Positions 16,534 through 25,344 of a stretch of 64,000 bases of DNA are shown piece after piece. The notes under the pieces were generated by a model. That model saw only the letters and a list, made by a program, of their open reading frames with translations. It made no database searches and was not told where the DNA came from. The stretch spans positions 558,001 through 622,000 of the forward strand of contig CP060219.1 in assembly GCA_023898365.1 (NCBI GenBank), written 5' to 3'. This stretch comes from Candidatus Woesearchaeota archaeon. Its GTDB lineage: Archaea > Nanobdellota > Nanobdellia > Woesearchaeales > GCA-023898365. The translations under genes and the position numbers were made by a program. Each line of letters opens with the position of its first letter. The first letter of the stretch is position 1.

Positions 16534-17580
16534 ATGAGAGAGTTACGATTCTTGCTGGTGATGATATCTTTGTTGGTTGTCGTTAGTGGCGCGTTTGGTG
16601 CGCTCCTTTCGGTGTATAAAGAGGTCACCGTTGACGCATACAGTCCGTATGGTCCTCCTCAATACTATTCTTGTGAGAACACAACAAGTCTCGATCCTAA
16701 TTTATACGATGCAAACGATCATGCATATGATGCTTGCGGCGCGTCCATTTTTCAAGGCGGCATTGGTGCGGGTCACGCAGCGGAAGTTTGTTCAAGTTGT
16801 TTTACTTGCGGGTACGATGATAACATTTGTCCTGAAGATTATTCTGAAGATGGTTCTGCATTCATTACTTGCGGCAAATGTCCTGACCCTGATTGCTTAA
16901 CAACGTCTTTAACGGGAACGGTGTATAGTGATTTGAATGAGCCCTTACCTCATGCATATGTGTTCTTTCATCTTCCTCAAAAGGGATATGATAGTCATTT
17001 CGTTGTCGAAACTGATGAAAATGGTCACTGGACTTCTGCTGATGTGCAATCTGAAAGTCATTTTGGCTCAACAAGGTATGGTGTTCCTCGTGGTGAATAT
17101 TTGATTAGTGCTGTTGCGATTGGATACGATGCAGAATTTGTTGAAGCAAACGTAACGGATTCGCCTCAGGTCATTGATTTTCATTTACACAACGCAACGT
17201 GCCATGCGGATTGTACTGCATTCAGATATCCTGGAAGGCCTGCACGATGTAGTGCTGCGTGTGATGGTTTTGTTGATCCAGAAGATAACACACTGACGTG
17301 CGACTTTAACACGGGCACGTTCGAAGGGCAAACCTATGATGCAAAGGATTATTGTGACCAAAAAGTGAACGCAACTGATGTTATTGTTGCTACGAGCACC
17401 ACTCATTCTTACATTGTCAATTGTTGCGAAGGAACGTTTCGATCAGAATTACGACCTGAGCAAGAGATTACTCCTTCTTCCAATCCCTTTGGAATAAAGG
17501 ACCTTGTCGTGCTTGAAGTGCCTTTGCGCATGAACAATCAACAGGTCTTCATGAAAATTCTTGTCTGGAAACCACAATAA
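16534..17580 (+). CDS. Secreted Cys-rich protein with carboxypeptidase-regulatory-like domain
   Basis: This 348-residue protein has a signal peptide (residues 3-23, 'LRFLLVMISLLVVVSGAFGA'). A Cys-rich region (45-125) includes 'CSSCFTC' and 'CGKCPDPDC'. A beta-sandwich of the CarboxypepD_reg type ('LTGTVYSDLNEPLPHAYVFF', 'VPRGEYLISAVAIGYD') covers about 130-220, and a second Cys-rich part follows. Such domains are common in archaeal surface proteins. The pilin-like genes follow 30 bp later, so it may be a tip adhesin or a non-pilin part of the system. A GTGTGGGAG ribosome-site-like stretch precedes the ATG. Confidence 0.75.
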   Translation: MRELRFLLVMISLLVVVSGAFGALLSVYKEVTVDAYSPYGPPQYYSCENTTSLDPNLYDANDHAYDACGASIFQGGIGAGHAAEVCSSCFTCGYDDNICPEDYSEDGSAFITCGKCPDPDCLTTSLTGTVYSDLNEPLPHAYVFFHLPQKGYDSHFVVETDENGHWTSADVQSESHFGSTRYGVPRGEYLISAVAIGYDAEFVEANVTDSPQVIDFHLHNATCHADCTAFRYPGRPARCSAACDGFVDPEDNTLTCDFNTGTFEGQTYDAKDYCDQKVNATDVIVATSTTHSYIVNCCEGTFRSELRPEQEITPSSNPFGIKDLVVLEVPLRMNNQQVFMKILVWKPQ

Positions 17581-17613
17581 TTATAAATTTCTTTGCAGCA
17601 AATCATTTTCGTT

Positions 17614-18108
17614 ATGAATAAAAGAGGTGCGTTCCTATACTTATTAGATGTATTTATCGCGGTAACGCTTATTCTCTTTAGCGTGACGTTGATCTTTTCA
17701 TCATACCTTAACATTCCAGAAAAAACCTCTGCATTCTACGTTGCTAATTCGTATTTAACTTATTATTTAGAAACGCCAGTTTATGAGCTGAACAATCCGA
17801 GCGTTTCAACTATGATTGCGAAGAATCAAATTCATAACATTGATAATCGCTTGATTAATGAAGTTGCCTATCAACTCGCTCTTGGAAATGCGAGTATTGC
17901 AAGGGATTTAGTGCGGTTGACGTATGACAACATCGTCTCTGAACAATTTGAATTTATTTATCGCTTTAATGATACAGTGGTCTTTAACACGACTCCTCTT
18001 GATTACCAATATGCAAAGGTAGTTGTCAACAGAGGTTTTATGACATTTTTTGTAGATCACGGATCTGTTGTTGGACCTGTGCTTACTGAGGTGGTTGTAT
18101 GGGTTTAG
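17614..18108 (+). CDS. Type IV pilin-like protein 1
   Basis: The protein has about 164 residues from the ATG at 17614. It has a short basic leader 'MNKRG' and then a hydrophobic helix 'AFLYLLDVFIAVTLILFSV', the pattern cut by archaeal prepilin peptidase. The outer part contains N-x-S/T sites, for example 'GNAS', 'FNDT' and 'FNTT'. The next gene overlaps its 3' end by 10 bp. In this context it is likely a major or minor pilin. A frame starting at 17593 adds only seven unlikely residues. Confidence 0.7.
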   Translation: MNKRGAFLYLLDVFIAVTLILFSVTLIFSSYLNIPEKTSAFYVANSYLTYYLETPVYELNNPSVSTMIAKNQIHNIDNRLINEVAYQLALGNASIARDLVRLTYDNIVSEQFEFIYRFNDTVVFNTTPLDYQYAKVVVNRGFMTFFVDHGSVVGPVLTEVVVWV

Positions 18109-19061
18109 GGCGAAAAGGATTTTTGTTCACGCTCATCGCACTCTTACTGGCCAGTTTGTTCACGCTTTGGTTTTCAGCTAGTTTTGCCCAGCCAATTGAT
18201 CACGAAGTTGAGATGAATAGGCTTCGCGTTGAATACCTCAATCAGTTCGTCTTATCATTTGAAGATCAACTGCAGGACGCCATTGGTCTTTCTGTCTACG
18301 AATCCCTTAAATACATGGGATATGATGGTCTTTTCAATGAAGGGGCCTATTACACTCCTCTTACGTTTAATGCGACGCTGCAGGGTTGTCTGCAGGTTTG
18401 GCAGTCGCTACCCACTCACCCTGATTGTGGACCGGTAGATTATAGTTATCCTACAATTGTTGGTATGCTTGAAAATTTTACCCGTAACGAATTGTACTTG
18501 GACGCGCAAGTTACGGTTCACAGTGTAAACGTCAGTTTTGATAACTTTGCGTGGGAAGTGACCGTAACGTATCGCTATTCGCTTGTCGTTGATGATGTTG
18601 TTGCAATTATTGACCGTTCAAATCAAACAAGGACGTTCTATGTCTCAATTGAAGGCCTTCCCGACCCTCTTCTCGCACGGGGCGTTCCCGCAACACCAAT
18701 TTATCGTCCCATCAACAAATATTACACGACGTTGTGGAACTCTTCACAATTTGTTACCTATTTTCAGAATAGAGATTATATTCACACCGTGTACTCTCCA
18801 AGTTATTTCCAGCGATTCTTTGGAAACATTTCTGCAAGTCCTTGTTGTGGTATTGAAACAGTGCTCCACCAGGATGAGCTTAATCCGATAATGCCAATTG
18901 CCAATTATTCCCAAGTGGATTATTACTACATTAATGTTACCGAATTTAATTGTTCAAGATTGTATGATGTTGATTTTCTTCTCACTGGGGAAGCCTTACA
19001 GCTTGATGCAAACCGAACTGCCCGGTATTCACTTTTGAGCGCGAGCGATCCTCGTTGTTGA
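18099..19061 (+). CDS. Type IV pilin-like protein 2, large
   Basis: The protein has 320 residues. The leader 'MGLGRKG' precedes the hydrophobic helix 'FLFTLIALLLASLFTLWF', which looks like a class III signal. A large outer domain follows, rich in aromatic residues and N-glycosylation sites (for example 'NATL', 'NFTR', 'NVSF', 'NQTR', 'NISA'), with cysteine pairs such as 'ASPCCG'. It overlaps pilin-like protein 1 by 10 bp. It could be a tip or minor pilin. The many sequons suggest heavy glycosylation. Confidence 0.7.
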   Translation: MGLGRKGFLFTLIALLLASLFTLWFSASFAQPIDHEVEMNRLRVEYLNQFVLSFEDQLQDAIGLSVYESLKYMGYDGLFNEGAYYTPLTFNATLQGCLQVWQSLPTHPDCGPVDYSYPTIVGMLENFTRNELYLDAQVTVHSVNVSFDNFAWEVTVTYRYSLVVDDVVAIIDRSNQTRTFYVSIEGLPDPLLARGVPATPIYRPINKYYTTLWNSSQFVTYFQNRDYIHTVYSPSYFQRFFGNISASPCCGIETVLHQDELNPIMPIANYSQVDYYYINVTEFNCSRLYDVDFLLTGEALQLDANRTARYSLLSASDPRC

Positions 19062-19169
19062 CCCTCTTAGACGTATGTTACACGCGTTCTTTCCTTCTTT
19101 TTCCTCATTTGTTCTAATCAAAACCTTTAAAAACTCGTTTACGCTAAGATACTGATGTGGTGAGTTTGT

Positions 19170-19640
19170 TTGGCGGATAAAGTTCGTACGCAAGTAGATG
19201 ATCTTGTAGATGCAGTTAAAGCAGCAGGAACTATTGGGTTTACTGAACTTTCAAAAAAACTTGGTGTTCCAGAAAAAACTGTGCAACAATGGACTGATTT
19301 TCTTGTAGATGAAAAAATTCTTGGCATCGAATATAAGTTTACAAAACCAGTTCTTTTCTTTATCGATCAGAAAAAAGAAGAAGAAGAGCCAGTTGTTGTT
19401 CGCCGCGAAATAATGAATCTTGCTGATTTTCGAAATGACTTCATAACGCATGCAAAAGAAAAGAACATGCCTCAAGAACAAATTCCTGCACTCTGGCAAG
19501 CACATTTGAAAAGTGCGCTTGAAAATCAAAAATCTTTTTTTATCTCGCAAGCAAGGAAGCGAGGATACGTCGAACCGGATGCGTTATGGACGACGTTTGT
19601 GAAGCGAATATTGGAGAAACAAGCTGATGGAGTTAGCTGA
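19170..19640 (+). CDS. Winged-helix cytoplasmic protein of the pilus locus
   Basis: This protein of about 156 residues starts at a TTG at 19170, supported by GGTGAG about 8 bases before it and a TATA-like acctttaaaaac at about 19122-19133. Residues 20-55 form a helix-turn-helix ('GFTELSKKLGVPEKTVQQW' then 'LVDEKILGI'). An acidic linker and a helical C-terminal half follow. It overlaps the next gene by 14 bp and opens the cytoplasmic half of the pilus operon. It could be a regulator, but wHTH folds in archaeal pilus loci may also be structural. Confidence 0.7.
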   Translation: MADKVRTQVDDLVDAVKAAGTIGFTELSKKLGVPEKTVQQWTDFLVDEKILGIEYKFTKPVLFFIDQKKEEEEPVVVRREIMNLADFRNDFITHAKEKNMPQEQIPALWQAHLKSALENQKSFFISQARKRGYVEPDALWTTFVKRILEKQADGVS

Positions 19641-21024
19641 ATACATCGAATCTGAAATTGTAAAATTTCTTGACTATGAAGTCTTCGAAAGAACGCATCA
19701 AGCGCAATCAGATGAGTATTCGTTCTATGTTTCTGCTCAAGAATATTTGAAGATGATCAAACGAAATCTTGAACGTGATGAACTTGAAGAAGCAAAAGCA
19801 AACTTTGCAAAATTGCGTTCCCGCTATAATGGCATGCCTGCTACTGATCCAAACAAACCACACCTGTATGAAACGCTCAAACAGTCATACGCAATTATCA
19901 AAGAGTATGTTTCGCAAGCAAAACAACAGGACAAATTTCTTGACACGTTTGAAGATGTTGAAAAACCAAATGGTTCTGCTCCCGTATTAAGCCAACCCAT
20001 CATTCATATTCACACAGGTGAAGAAATTATTACCGCAGACAAAGATATGATTAATGCGTCGTCAAAAACGTTAAATCCTCCTTTTGCTCCTGGAGGTGGA
20101 AGTGTTTCTTCACTTCAATCGAGATCACTTCCTGCCGAACCCGCAACTGCAAGCCCTTCTTTACAAGAACCGGCAAATCTTGATGCGGTGGCAAAGCAAG
20201 TTGCTCAATTGCTTTCTCAAAAATCCGCAAATAATGAAAATGGTGCATTTAACGGAGATGAACAAAAAGATCGTCCGCTTGTTGAAAAAGCACTTAACGA
20301 ACTCCTTGATCGCCTTGAAGCAGAACTAGCTGATAAGCATGTAGAGCAGGCAAGAACGCTTTACTCCAGTTCGCATAATCTGCTTAAACTCATCGAAGCA
20401 GATAATCCTCGACGGGCGTCTTATTTGCAGCATGTAAAAATGCTCCATGAAGAATTGCTTTCTCTTATTGCCTCAACTGAACCATCTGCTCCACAGAAAA
20501 CTGAAATGAAAAAACCTACTGCACCTTCTGTTCAACCATTAACTGCTCCTTCTTCTCAAAGAATGTCATCAGCTTCATCGTCAATGTCATCTGCAGCTTC
20601 TTCTCTGGGATCAGAAGATAGAGATTTGTTGAAAAAAACTTACCGTGTTATTCAAGACGCACTCGCGTTAGTAAACAAAGGCGATTATCATCACGCAAGT
20701 AATGAACTCATCACCGCACGCTACTTGCTCTTGGACTTTTCAGGTCCTTTGCTTGCAAAGAAAGCATCATTTGACACGGCAATTCGAAAAATGACCGCGG
20801 CAATTCGCGCTAAGCAGGCGGGCGAAAAACAACAAAACATAGTAGATCAGCACGACGCATCAGCTCCTGCTCGTTCAGAACTTGAAAAACTGTATTTGCA
20901 AGGCTTACACGAACTTCGACAAGGAAGAGCGAAAGAAGCAAAAGAAATATTTGAAACGTTACTTGCTCAAAATCCAAATTTTGAGTTAGCGCAGCGTCAA
21001 CTAAAGAACCTAGAGGTGTCTTAA
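19627..21024 (+). CDS. Cytoplasmic helical/TPR-like accessory protein of the pilus locus
   Basis: The protein has 465 residues. The N-terminal 110 residues are helical ('YLKMIKRNLERDELEEAKAN'). A long low-complexity linker rich in Ser, Pro, Ala and Gln follows, with three related helical modules around 255, 345 and 430. The last, 'LYLQGLHELRQGRAKEAKEI', is a clear TPR-like unit. It overlaps the previous gene by 14 bp and ends on the first base of the ATPase gene. It is probably a scaffold beside the ATPase, as FlaC/D/E-like proteins are in archaella, though no homology to those is claimed. Confidence 0.7.
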   Translation: MELAEYIESEIVKFLDYEVFERTHQAQSDEYSFYVSAQEYLKMIKRNLERDELEEAKANFAKLRSRYNGMPATDPNKPHLYETLKQSYAIIKEYVSQAKQQDKFLDTFEDVEKPNGSAPVLSQPIIHIHTGEEIITADKDMINASSKTLNPPFAPGGGSVSSLQSRSLPAEPATASPSLQEPANLDAVAKQVAQLLSQKSANNENGAFNGDEQKDRPLVEKALNELLDRLEAELADKHVEQARTLYSSSHNLLKLIEADNPRRASYLQHVKMLHEELLSLIASTEPSAPQKTEMKKPTAPSVQPLTAPSSQRMSSASSSMSSAASSLGSEDRDLLKKTYRVIQDALALVNKGDYHHASNELITARYLLLDFSGPLLAKKASFDTAIRKMTAAIRAKQAGEKQQNIVDQHDASAPARSELEKLYLQGLHELRQGRAKEAKEIFETLLAQNPNFELAQRQLKNLEVS

Positions 21025-22817
21025 TGGAACAAAAACCATCTTCACAACCAAAACAAAACGTTCCTCATGAACCCTTGCCTTCATTCGAATCAAGTGGTTC
21101 AAGTACGGCTACGCAAGCGTCTCCGGTAGCGAGAGCTCCGCCAACAGCTTCTCCAACAGCTCAGCCCTCTTCTCGCCCTGCATCCGCCTCTTCTCCTTCG
21201 CAGCAAACGAATCCTGCTACACGTGCGCAACCTTCTTTTACTCAACCACAACAAGCTAGACCAGTTTCATCTCAGCAACCAATTCAAGCACAAGGTGCTC
21301 ATCCTGCTGCATCGAGTACTGTTACTGCAAGCACCACGAAGACGCAGCGAGAGGAAAAGAAAACGCCTGGCGAAGTCTTATTGGATAAATACGCAATCGA
21401 AATCAACAAAGTTGTCGTTACTATTTCGATCAAATCAATCGATGCAGATTCTGTTCCTCATTACGATATCAGTATTGCCAATATTAGTGAAACGACAAAA
21501 CTCATTTTGGAAAAAATTCGTCAAGAATTTATTTCGAAAGCATCAGTTGATCAAGTTATTCAAGGCGAAGAAAATCAAGATGTTGACAAGATTCGTGATT
21601 CGTTTAAGAAAGAAATTTCTCAGCTTATAACGACGTATTTCCCCACCACAACGCAATCGGTCAAAGACATGCTGATTAATTATTTGATGGAAGAAAACTT
21701 AGGTCTTGGAAAAATCGAAATCTTACTTAAAGATCCTCATTTAGAAGAAATTGTTATTAACAATCACGACGAGCCCGTTTGGTGTTATCATCGAAAGTTC
21801 GGATGGTTAAAAACAAATATTTCCTTGCCTTCTGAATCGCGTATCCGCCATTATGCGACCATTATTGGTCGTGATGTTGGAAAAGAAATTACCACACTTA
21901 ATCCTCTTATGGATGCGCACCTTTCAACGGGTGATCGTGTCAATGCAACACTTGAACCTATTTCTACAAAAGGAAATACGATTACGATTAGAAAGTTTTC
22001 AGATGTGCCTTGGACAGTTACGCGATTTATCAAAGCAGGAACCCTTTCTTTGCAGGCTGCCGCGTTTATTTGGTTAGCTATGCAAAATGAACTCTCGATT
22101 TTGGTCGGTGGGGGAACTGGTTCGGGAAAGACTTCGATGCTTAATGCGATAGGTAACTTTTTTCCGCCAAACCAACGTATTATTAGCATTGAAGACACCC
22201 GCGAGCTAACGCTTCCCCGCAACTTGCATTGGGTGCCGCTCGAAACTCGGCTGCCAAACCCTGAAGGGAAGGGCGGCATCTCTATGCTTGATTTGCTTGT
22301 TAACTCATTGCGTATGCGTCCTGACCGTATCTTGGTAGGAGAAATCAGGCGAAAAAGAGAAGCAGAAGTACTGCTTGAAGCAATGCATACGGGACATTCG
22401 GTTTACGCGACGATTCACGCAAATAACGCAGACGAAGTAGTAATGCGTTTGACGAACCCTCCTATTGATATTCCAAAGCCGATGATTGCGTCGTTAGGAC
22501 TTATTGTTATTCAGAACAGGAATCGTCGCACAGGAAAACGACGTACCATGCAAGTTGCGGAAGTTCTCGAAACAGGCGATGAGAATGTTTTGTTACAACT
22601 TAACGCACATGATGATCATATGGAGCGCGTTAACGATTCAAGGAGTGTTTTGGAAAAACTCGAACTCTACACGGGTCTTAATAAGCAAGAAATTGATGAT
22701 GATTTGCGTAAGAAAATAAAAATCTTACATTGGATGCTGAAGAACGGCATTGAAGACGTTCACGATGTCGGTATGGTTATGGCAAAGTATTATTTGGGAA
22801 GACTTGTAATTCATTAG
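21024..22817 (+). CDS. Type II/IV secretion (pilus) ATPase, GspE/ArlI family
   Basis: This 597-residue hexameric ATPase powers pilus assembly. Residues 1-115 are a disordered Pro/Ser/Gln/Ala tract. The helical N-terminal domain and the PAS-like N2 domain run from about 150 to 320. Walker A is 'GGGTGSGKTS' with Lys369. The Asp box 'SIEDTREL', the Walker B region 'DRILVGEIRRKREAE' and the His box 'TGHSVYATIHANNADE' follow in order. The start overlaps the preceding stop by one base, and the first platform gene follows 6 bp later. Archaeal type IV pilus or adhesion systems fit better than archaella, since no flagellin cluster is present. Confidence 0.92.
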   Translation: MEQKPSSQPKQNVPHEPLPSFESSGSSTATQASPVARAPPTASPTAQPSSRPASASSPSQQTNPATRAQPSFTQPQQARPVSSQQPIQAQGAHPAASSTVTASTTKTQREEKKTPGEVLLDKYAIEINKVVVTISIKSIDADSVPHYDISIANISETTKLILEKIRQEFISKASVDQVIQGEENQDVDKIRDSFKKEISQLITTYFPTTTQSVKDMLINYLMEENLGLGKIEILLKDPHLEEIVINNHDEPVWCYHRKFGWLKTNISLPSESRIRHYATIIGRDVGKEITTLNPLMDAHLSTGDRVNATLEPISTKGNTITIRKFSDVPWTVTRFIKAGTLSLQAAAFIWLAMQNELSILVGGGTGSGKTSMLNAIGNFFPPNQRIISIEDTRELTLPRNLHWVPLETRLPNPEGKGGISMLDLLVNSLRMRPDRILVGEIRRKREAEVLLEAMHTGHSVYATIHANNADEVVMRLTNPPIDIPKPMIASLGLIVIQNRNRRTGKRRTMQVAEVLETGDENVLLQLNAHDDHMERVNDSRSVLEKLELYTGLNKQEIDDDLRKKIKILHWMLKNGIEDVHDVGMVMAKYYLGRLVIH

Positions 22818-22823
22818 GGTTGT

Positions 22824-23642
22824 ATGGCTGGAAGAATATATCACACGCTTGCGCATGCTGCGCCTGGTTTGAAAAAAAAGCTTCGCATGGCTCGATTAGA
22901 AAAGACGCCAGAAGATTATGTTAAAGAGAAATTCATTTTCGCTGTTATGGCCGCGGCAGCAATCGGCTTTCTTGCCTTTGTTTTCTTGTCGCAAAGAAAT
23001 CCTGGCATGTTGTGGCTTGCTATTCCTATTACGCTCATAGGATGGTTCTTCGTCTATCAAGTGATGATGCGTCAAGTAGATGCGATTATTACCAAGCGGG
23101 CTAAAGAAGTTGATCGAGAAATTTTGTATGCGGGACGCTTCCTTCTTGTCAAATTAAATTCGGGAACGCCGCTTATTTCTGCTCTTATTGATGCGTCAAA
23201 CAGTTTTGGTGTTGCTTCTAAATATTTTAAAGAAATTGTCCAAGATATTGAACTCGGGACGCCTATTGAACAAGCAATCTATTCTGCTGCTGAACTCACT
23301 GTTTCGCGAAGGTTTCGAAAAATTTTGTTTCAAATCGCAAATGCACTTCGTATTGGTATCGATGTCACTGCATTTTTATCTTCTATTCTTGATGAAATTG
23401 CTGATGAAGAACTTATCGAAATTCAACGATATGGAAAAAAACTTTCGAGTTTTACCATGTTTTACATGTTAGGGGCTGTTGTTGTGCCAAGTCTTGGCAT
23501 GACAATGGGTGCTATCGTCCTTGGCCTCTTAAACAAACCTGTTGGCTGGCCTATTTTTGTTGCTGCTACTGTCCTTATTGTTTTTGTGCAAGTCGTCTTT
23601 ATGGGCTTGTTTAAATCAATTAGACCGAATGTGAATATATGA
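22824..23642 (+). CDS. Pilus platform protein, N-terminal half (TadB/T2SSF-type)
   Basis: This 272-residue membrane protein has N-terminal helices around 'FIFAVMAAAAIGFLAFVFL' and 'LAIPITLIGWFFVYQVMM'. A cytoplasmic T2SSF helical domain follows ('GRFLLVKLNSGTPLISALID', 'VSRRFRKILFQIANALRIG'), then two C-terminal helices. Archaeal platform proteins such as ArlJ carry two T2SSF domains in one chain of about 550 residues. Here the domains are two genes, overlapping by 4 bp, as in bacterial TadB/TadC. Confidence 0.85.
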   Translation: MAGRIYHTLAHAAPGLKKKLRMARLEKTPEDYVKEKFIFAVMAAAAIGFLAFVFLSQRNPGMLWLAIPITLIGWFFVYQVMMRQVDAIITKRAKEVDREILYAGRFLLVKLNSGTPLISALIDASNSFGVASKYFKEIVQDIELGTPIEQAIYSAAELTVSRRFRKILFQIANALRIGIDVTAFLSSILDEIADEELIEIQRYGKKLSSFTMFYMLGAVVVPSLGMTMGAIVLGLLNKPVGWPIFVAATVLIVFVQVVFMGLFKSIRPNVNI

Positions 23643-24679
23643 TGCAAGGAGAAAATAGTTTTTTGGTTTCGTTTGGAAAGGCGTTCGTACCTGAACGGTT
23701 TAGAGACACGCTTCGAGAATATCTTTCAAAAGCCGGCTATTCATTTATTCCTTATCACACCTTTGGTATTTTGTTCTTCGTTGATGTTTTCTTAACTATA
23801 CTTGGGTATTTCTTCGGTCTCTACCCTTTCTTGGTTGAAACGAATGTTGTCGTTATTACCTTGGTCACCTTCTTTTATTTTGTGATTATGATGCTCTTTG
23901 TTGCGCTCGCCCTCATGGTGGGTATTTACTTCTTTTTGAATATCCGTATTTACAAACGAACGCAAATTATTGAAGATCACTTGCCAGAATACTTAACGCT
24001 TGTTTCAACAAATTTGAAAGGAGGATTATCATTTGAAGATTCTCTTTGGGCATCGATTAAACCAGAGTTTGGTTTGCTTTCAAAAGAAATGATGATTGTT
24101 TCAAAAAATGTGATGACTGGCTCAGAACTGACGTCGGTTCTTCGAGCATTTGGAAAAAAATATCCTTCTCCAATTTTAGAGCGAACACTCAATCTTTTAA
24201 TCAGCGAGTTATCAAGCGGTGGTCGCATCGCAGAGATCCTTGACAAGTCCATTGAGAATTTGCGAAAAACGCGCATCTTAAAAGCTGAAATGAGTGCTGC
24301 CACGTTAAGTTACATGATTTTTATTGGCGCAATCGTTATGTTTGTTGCACCGTTGCTTTTCGCCCTTGCGTACCAATTATTGTTTGTTATTCAAGGATTT
24401 TCGCAAGATATTGGATCTGGTCTTTCAGCAAGTGGAGTGATTAGTCTTTCTTTTGATTTCATAGAAGGCAGTGGTATGGACACCGGAGACTTTCGCTTAT
24501 TTAGTATTGCTGCGCTTTCCATTATTTCAATTGCCTCCTCCATGATTATTTCCATCATTGAACGAGGAGATGTCAGAGCAGGTCTCAAGTATATTCCGTT
24601 CTTCTTTGCCGTAGCAAACGTTATGTATTATGTATTCTTTCGCATCCTCGCATCCGTCTTTAGCGGTATGATCGGATAG
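23639..24679 (+). CDS. Pilus platform protein, C-terminal half (TadC/T2SSF-type)
   Basis: The protein has 346 residues. Membrane helices lie near residues 40-60, 68-105, 228-255, 285-305 and 315-340. The T2SSF domain between them has 'LPEYLTLVSTNLKGGLSFED' and 'LERTLNLLISELSSGGRIAE'. It overlaps the first platform gene by 4 bp (ATGA), which supports equal production of both halves. Together they form the membrane platform on which the ATPase acts. It is the last gene of the pilus locus; the RiPP operon runs toward it from the opposite strand. Confidence 0.85.
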   Translation: MMQGENSFLVSFGKAFVPERFRDTLREYLSKAGYSFIPYHTFGILFFVDVFLTILGYFFGLYPFLVETNVVVITLVTFFYFVIMMLFVALALMVGIYFFLNIRIYKRTQIIEDHLPEYLTLVSTNLKGGLSFEDSLWASIKPEFGLLSKEMMIVSKNVMTGSELTSVLRAFGKKYPSPILERTLNLLISELSSGGRIAEILDKSIENLRKTRILKAEMSAATLSYMIFIGAIVMFVAPLLFALAYQLLFVIQGFSQDIGSGLSASGVISLSFDFIEGSGMDTGDFRLFSIAALSIISIASSMIISIIERGDVRAGLKYIPFFFAVANVMYYVFFRILASVFSGMIG

Positions 24680-24711
24680 TGAAAAGATAACTACTCATCT
24701 GACTATCTTTT

Positions 24712-25341
24712 TTACTCTTTAAGAAATGCATTTATGGTTTTTCCAAAGTGTTGTTCGAACGCTTTATAGATTGGTGTTGTGTCGTTCTGTATTTTTAGAA
24801 ATGAAAACAATTTTTGTTTGCCATATGTTTCGATTATCTTCTTAATAAGATAAGGTCCGATTACGTAGTAACTTTTTTGATCTGGAAAAATTAGTGAAGT
24901 GGGAATTGTTGGAATTTTCTCTGGCAGGGTAACTTCTTCTTTTGAGTATTTTTTTGCAAGATAGGATGCAATTCCTTCGTCAAACAAGGCGATCTTTCTG
25001 AAACGTGCGTTGCCATAGAATAAATGACTTAACTCGTGAACAAGTAGGTAAGGATATCTTGAAGGATGATGGATGGTGAGTTGAGCGATGACGCTGGGTG
25101 AAAATATGGTTATGCTGTTATGAGGTCCTGCACATGCACACACCCATTCTTTGAATTGGTTGTTCGTGAAAAAAGTATATTCTTCAACAGAAGAGATAAC
25201 ATTAAGTTTTATCATCATTTTTTTTTCAAATTGATAAAACTGCTCTACAAATTTATATACTTCTACAAAGTTAATATTATCAAAAAATCCTTCATCTTCT
25301 TTTCGAAGTCGAATGATAAAATTATTTTTTTGAATGAACAT
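24712..25341 (-). CDS. HExxH metallopeptidase of the RiPP-like operon
   Basis: The protein has 209 residues, with no signal peptide and no membrane helix, so it is cytosolic. The zinc motif 'LLVHELSHLFYGN' is followed by 'FDEGIASYLAKKY' about 20 residues later. The pair HExxH plus a downstream Glu is the gluzincin (peptidase MA clan) pattern. It starts 3 bp after the radical SAM gene ends, so the two are translationally coupled. In a peptide-modification operon a peptidase often removes the leader; that role is inferred. Domain length is short for M1 or M61 families, and no closer family is recognised. Confidence 0.75.
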   Translation of the reverse strand: MFIQKNNFIIRLRKEDEGFFDNINFVEVYKFVEQFYQFEKKMMIKLNVISSVEEYTFFTNNQFKEWVCACAGPHNSITIFSPSVIAQLTIHHPSRYPYLLVHELSHLFYGNARFRKIALFDEGIASYLAKKYSKEEVTLPEKIPTIPTSLIFPDQKSYYVIGPYLIKKIIETYGKQKLFSFLKIQNDTTPIYKAFEQHFGKTINAFLKE

Positions 25342-25344
25342 GGT

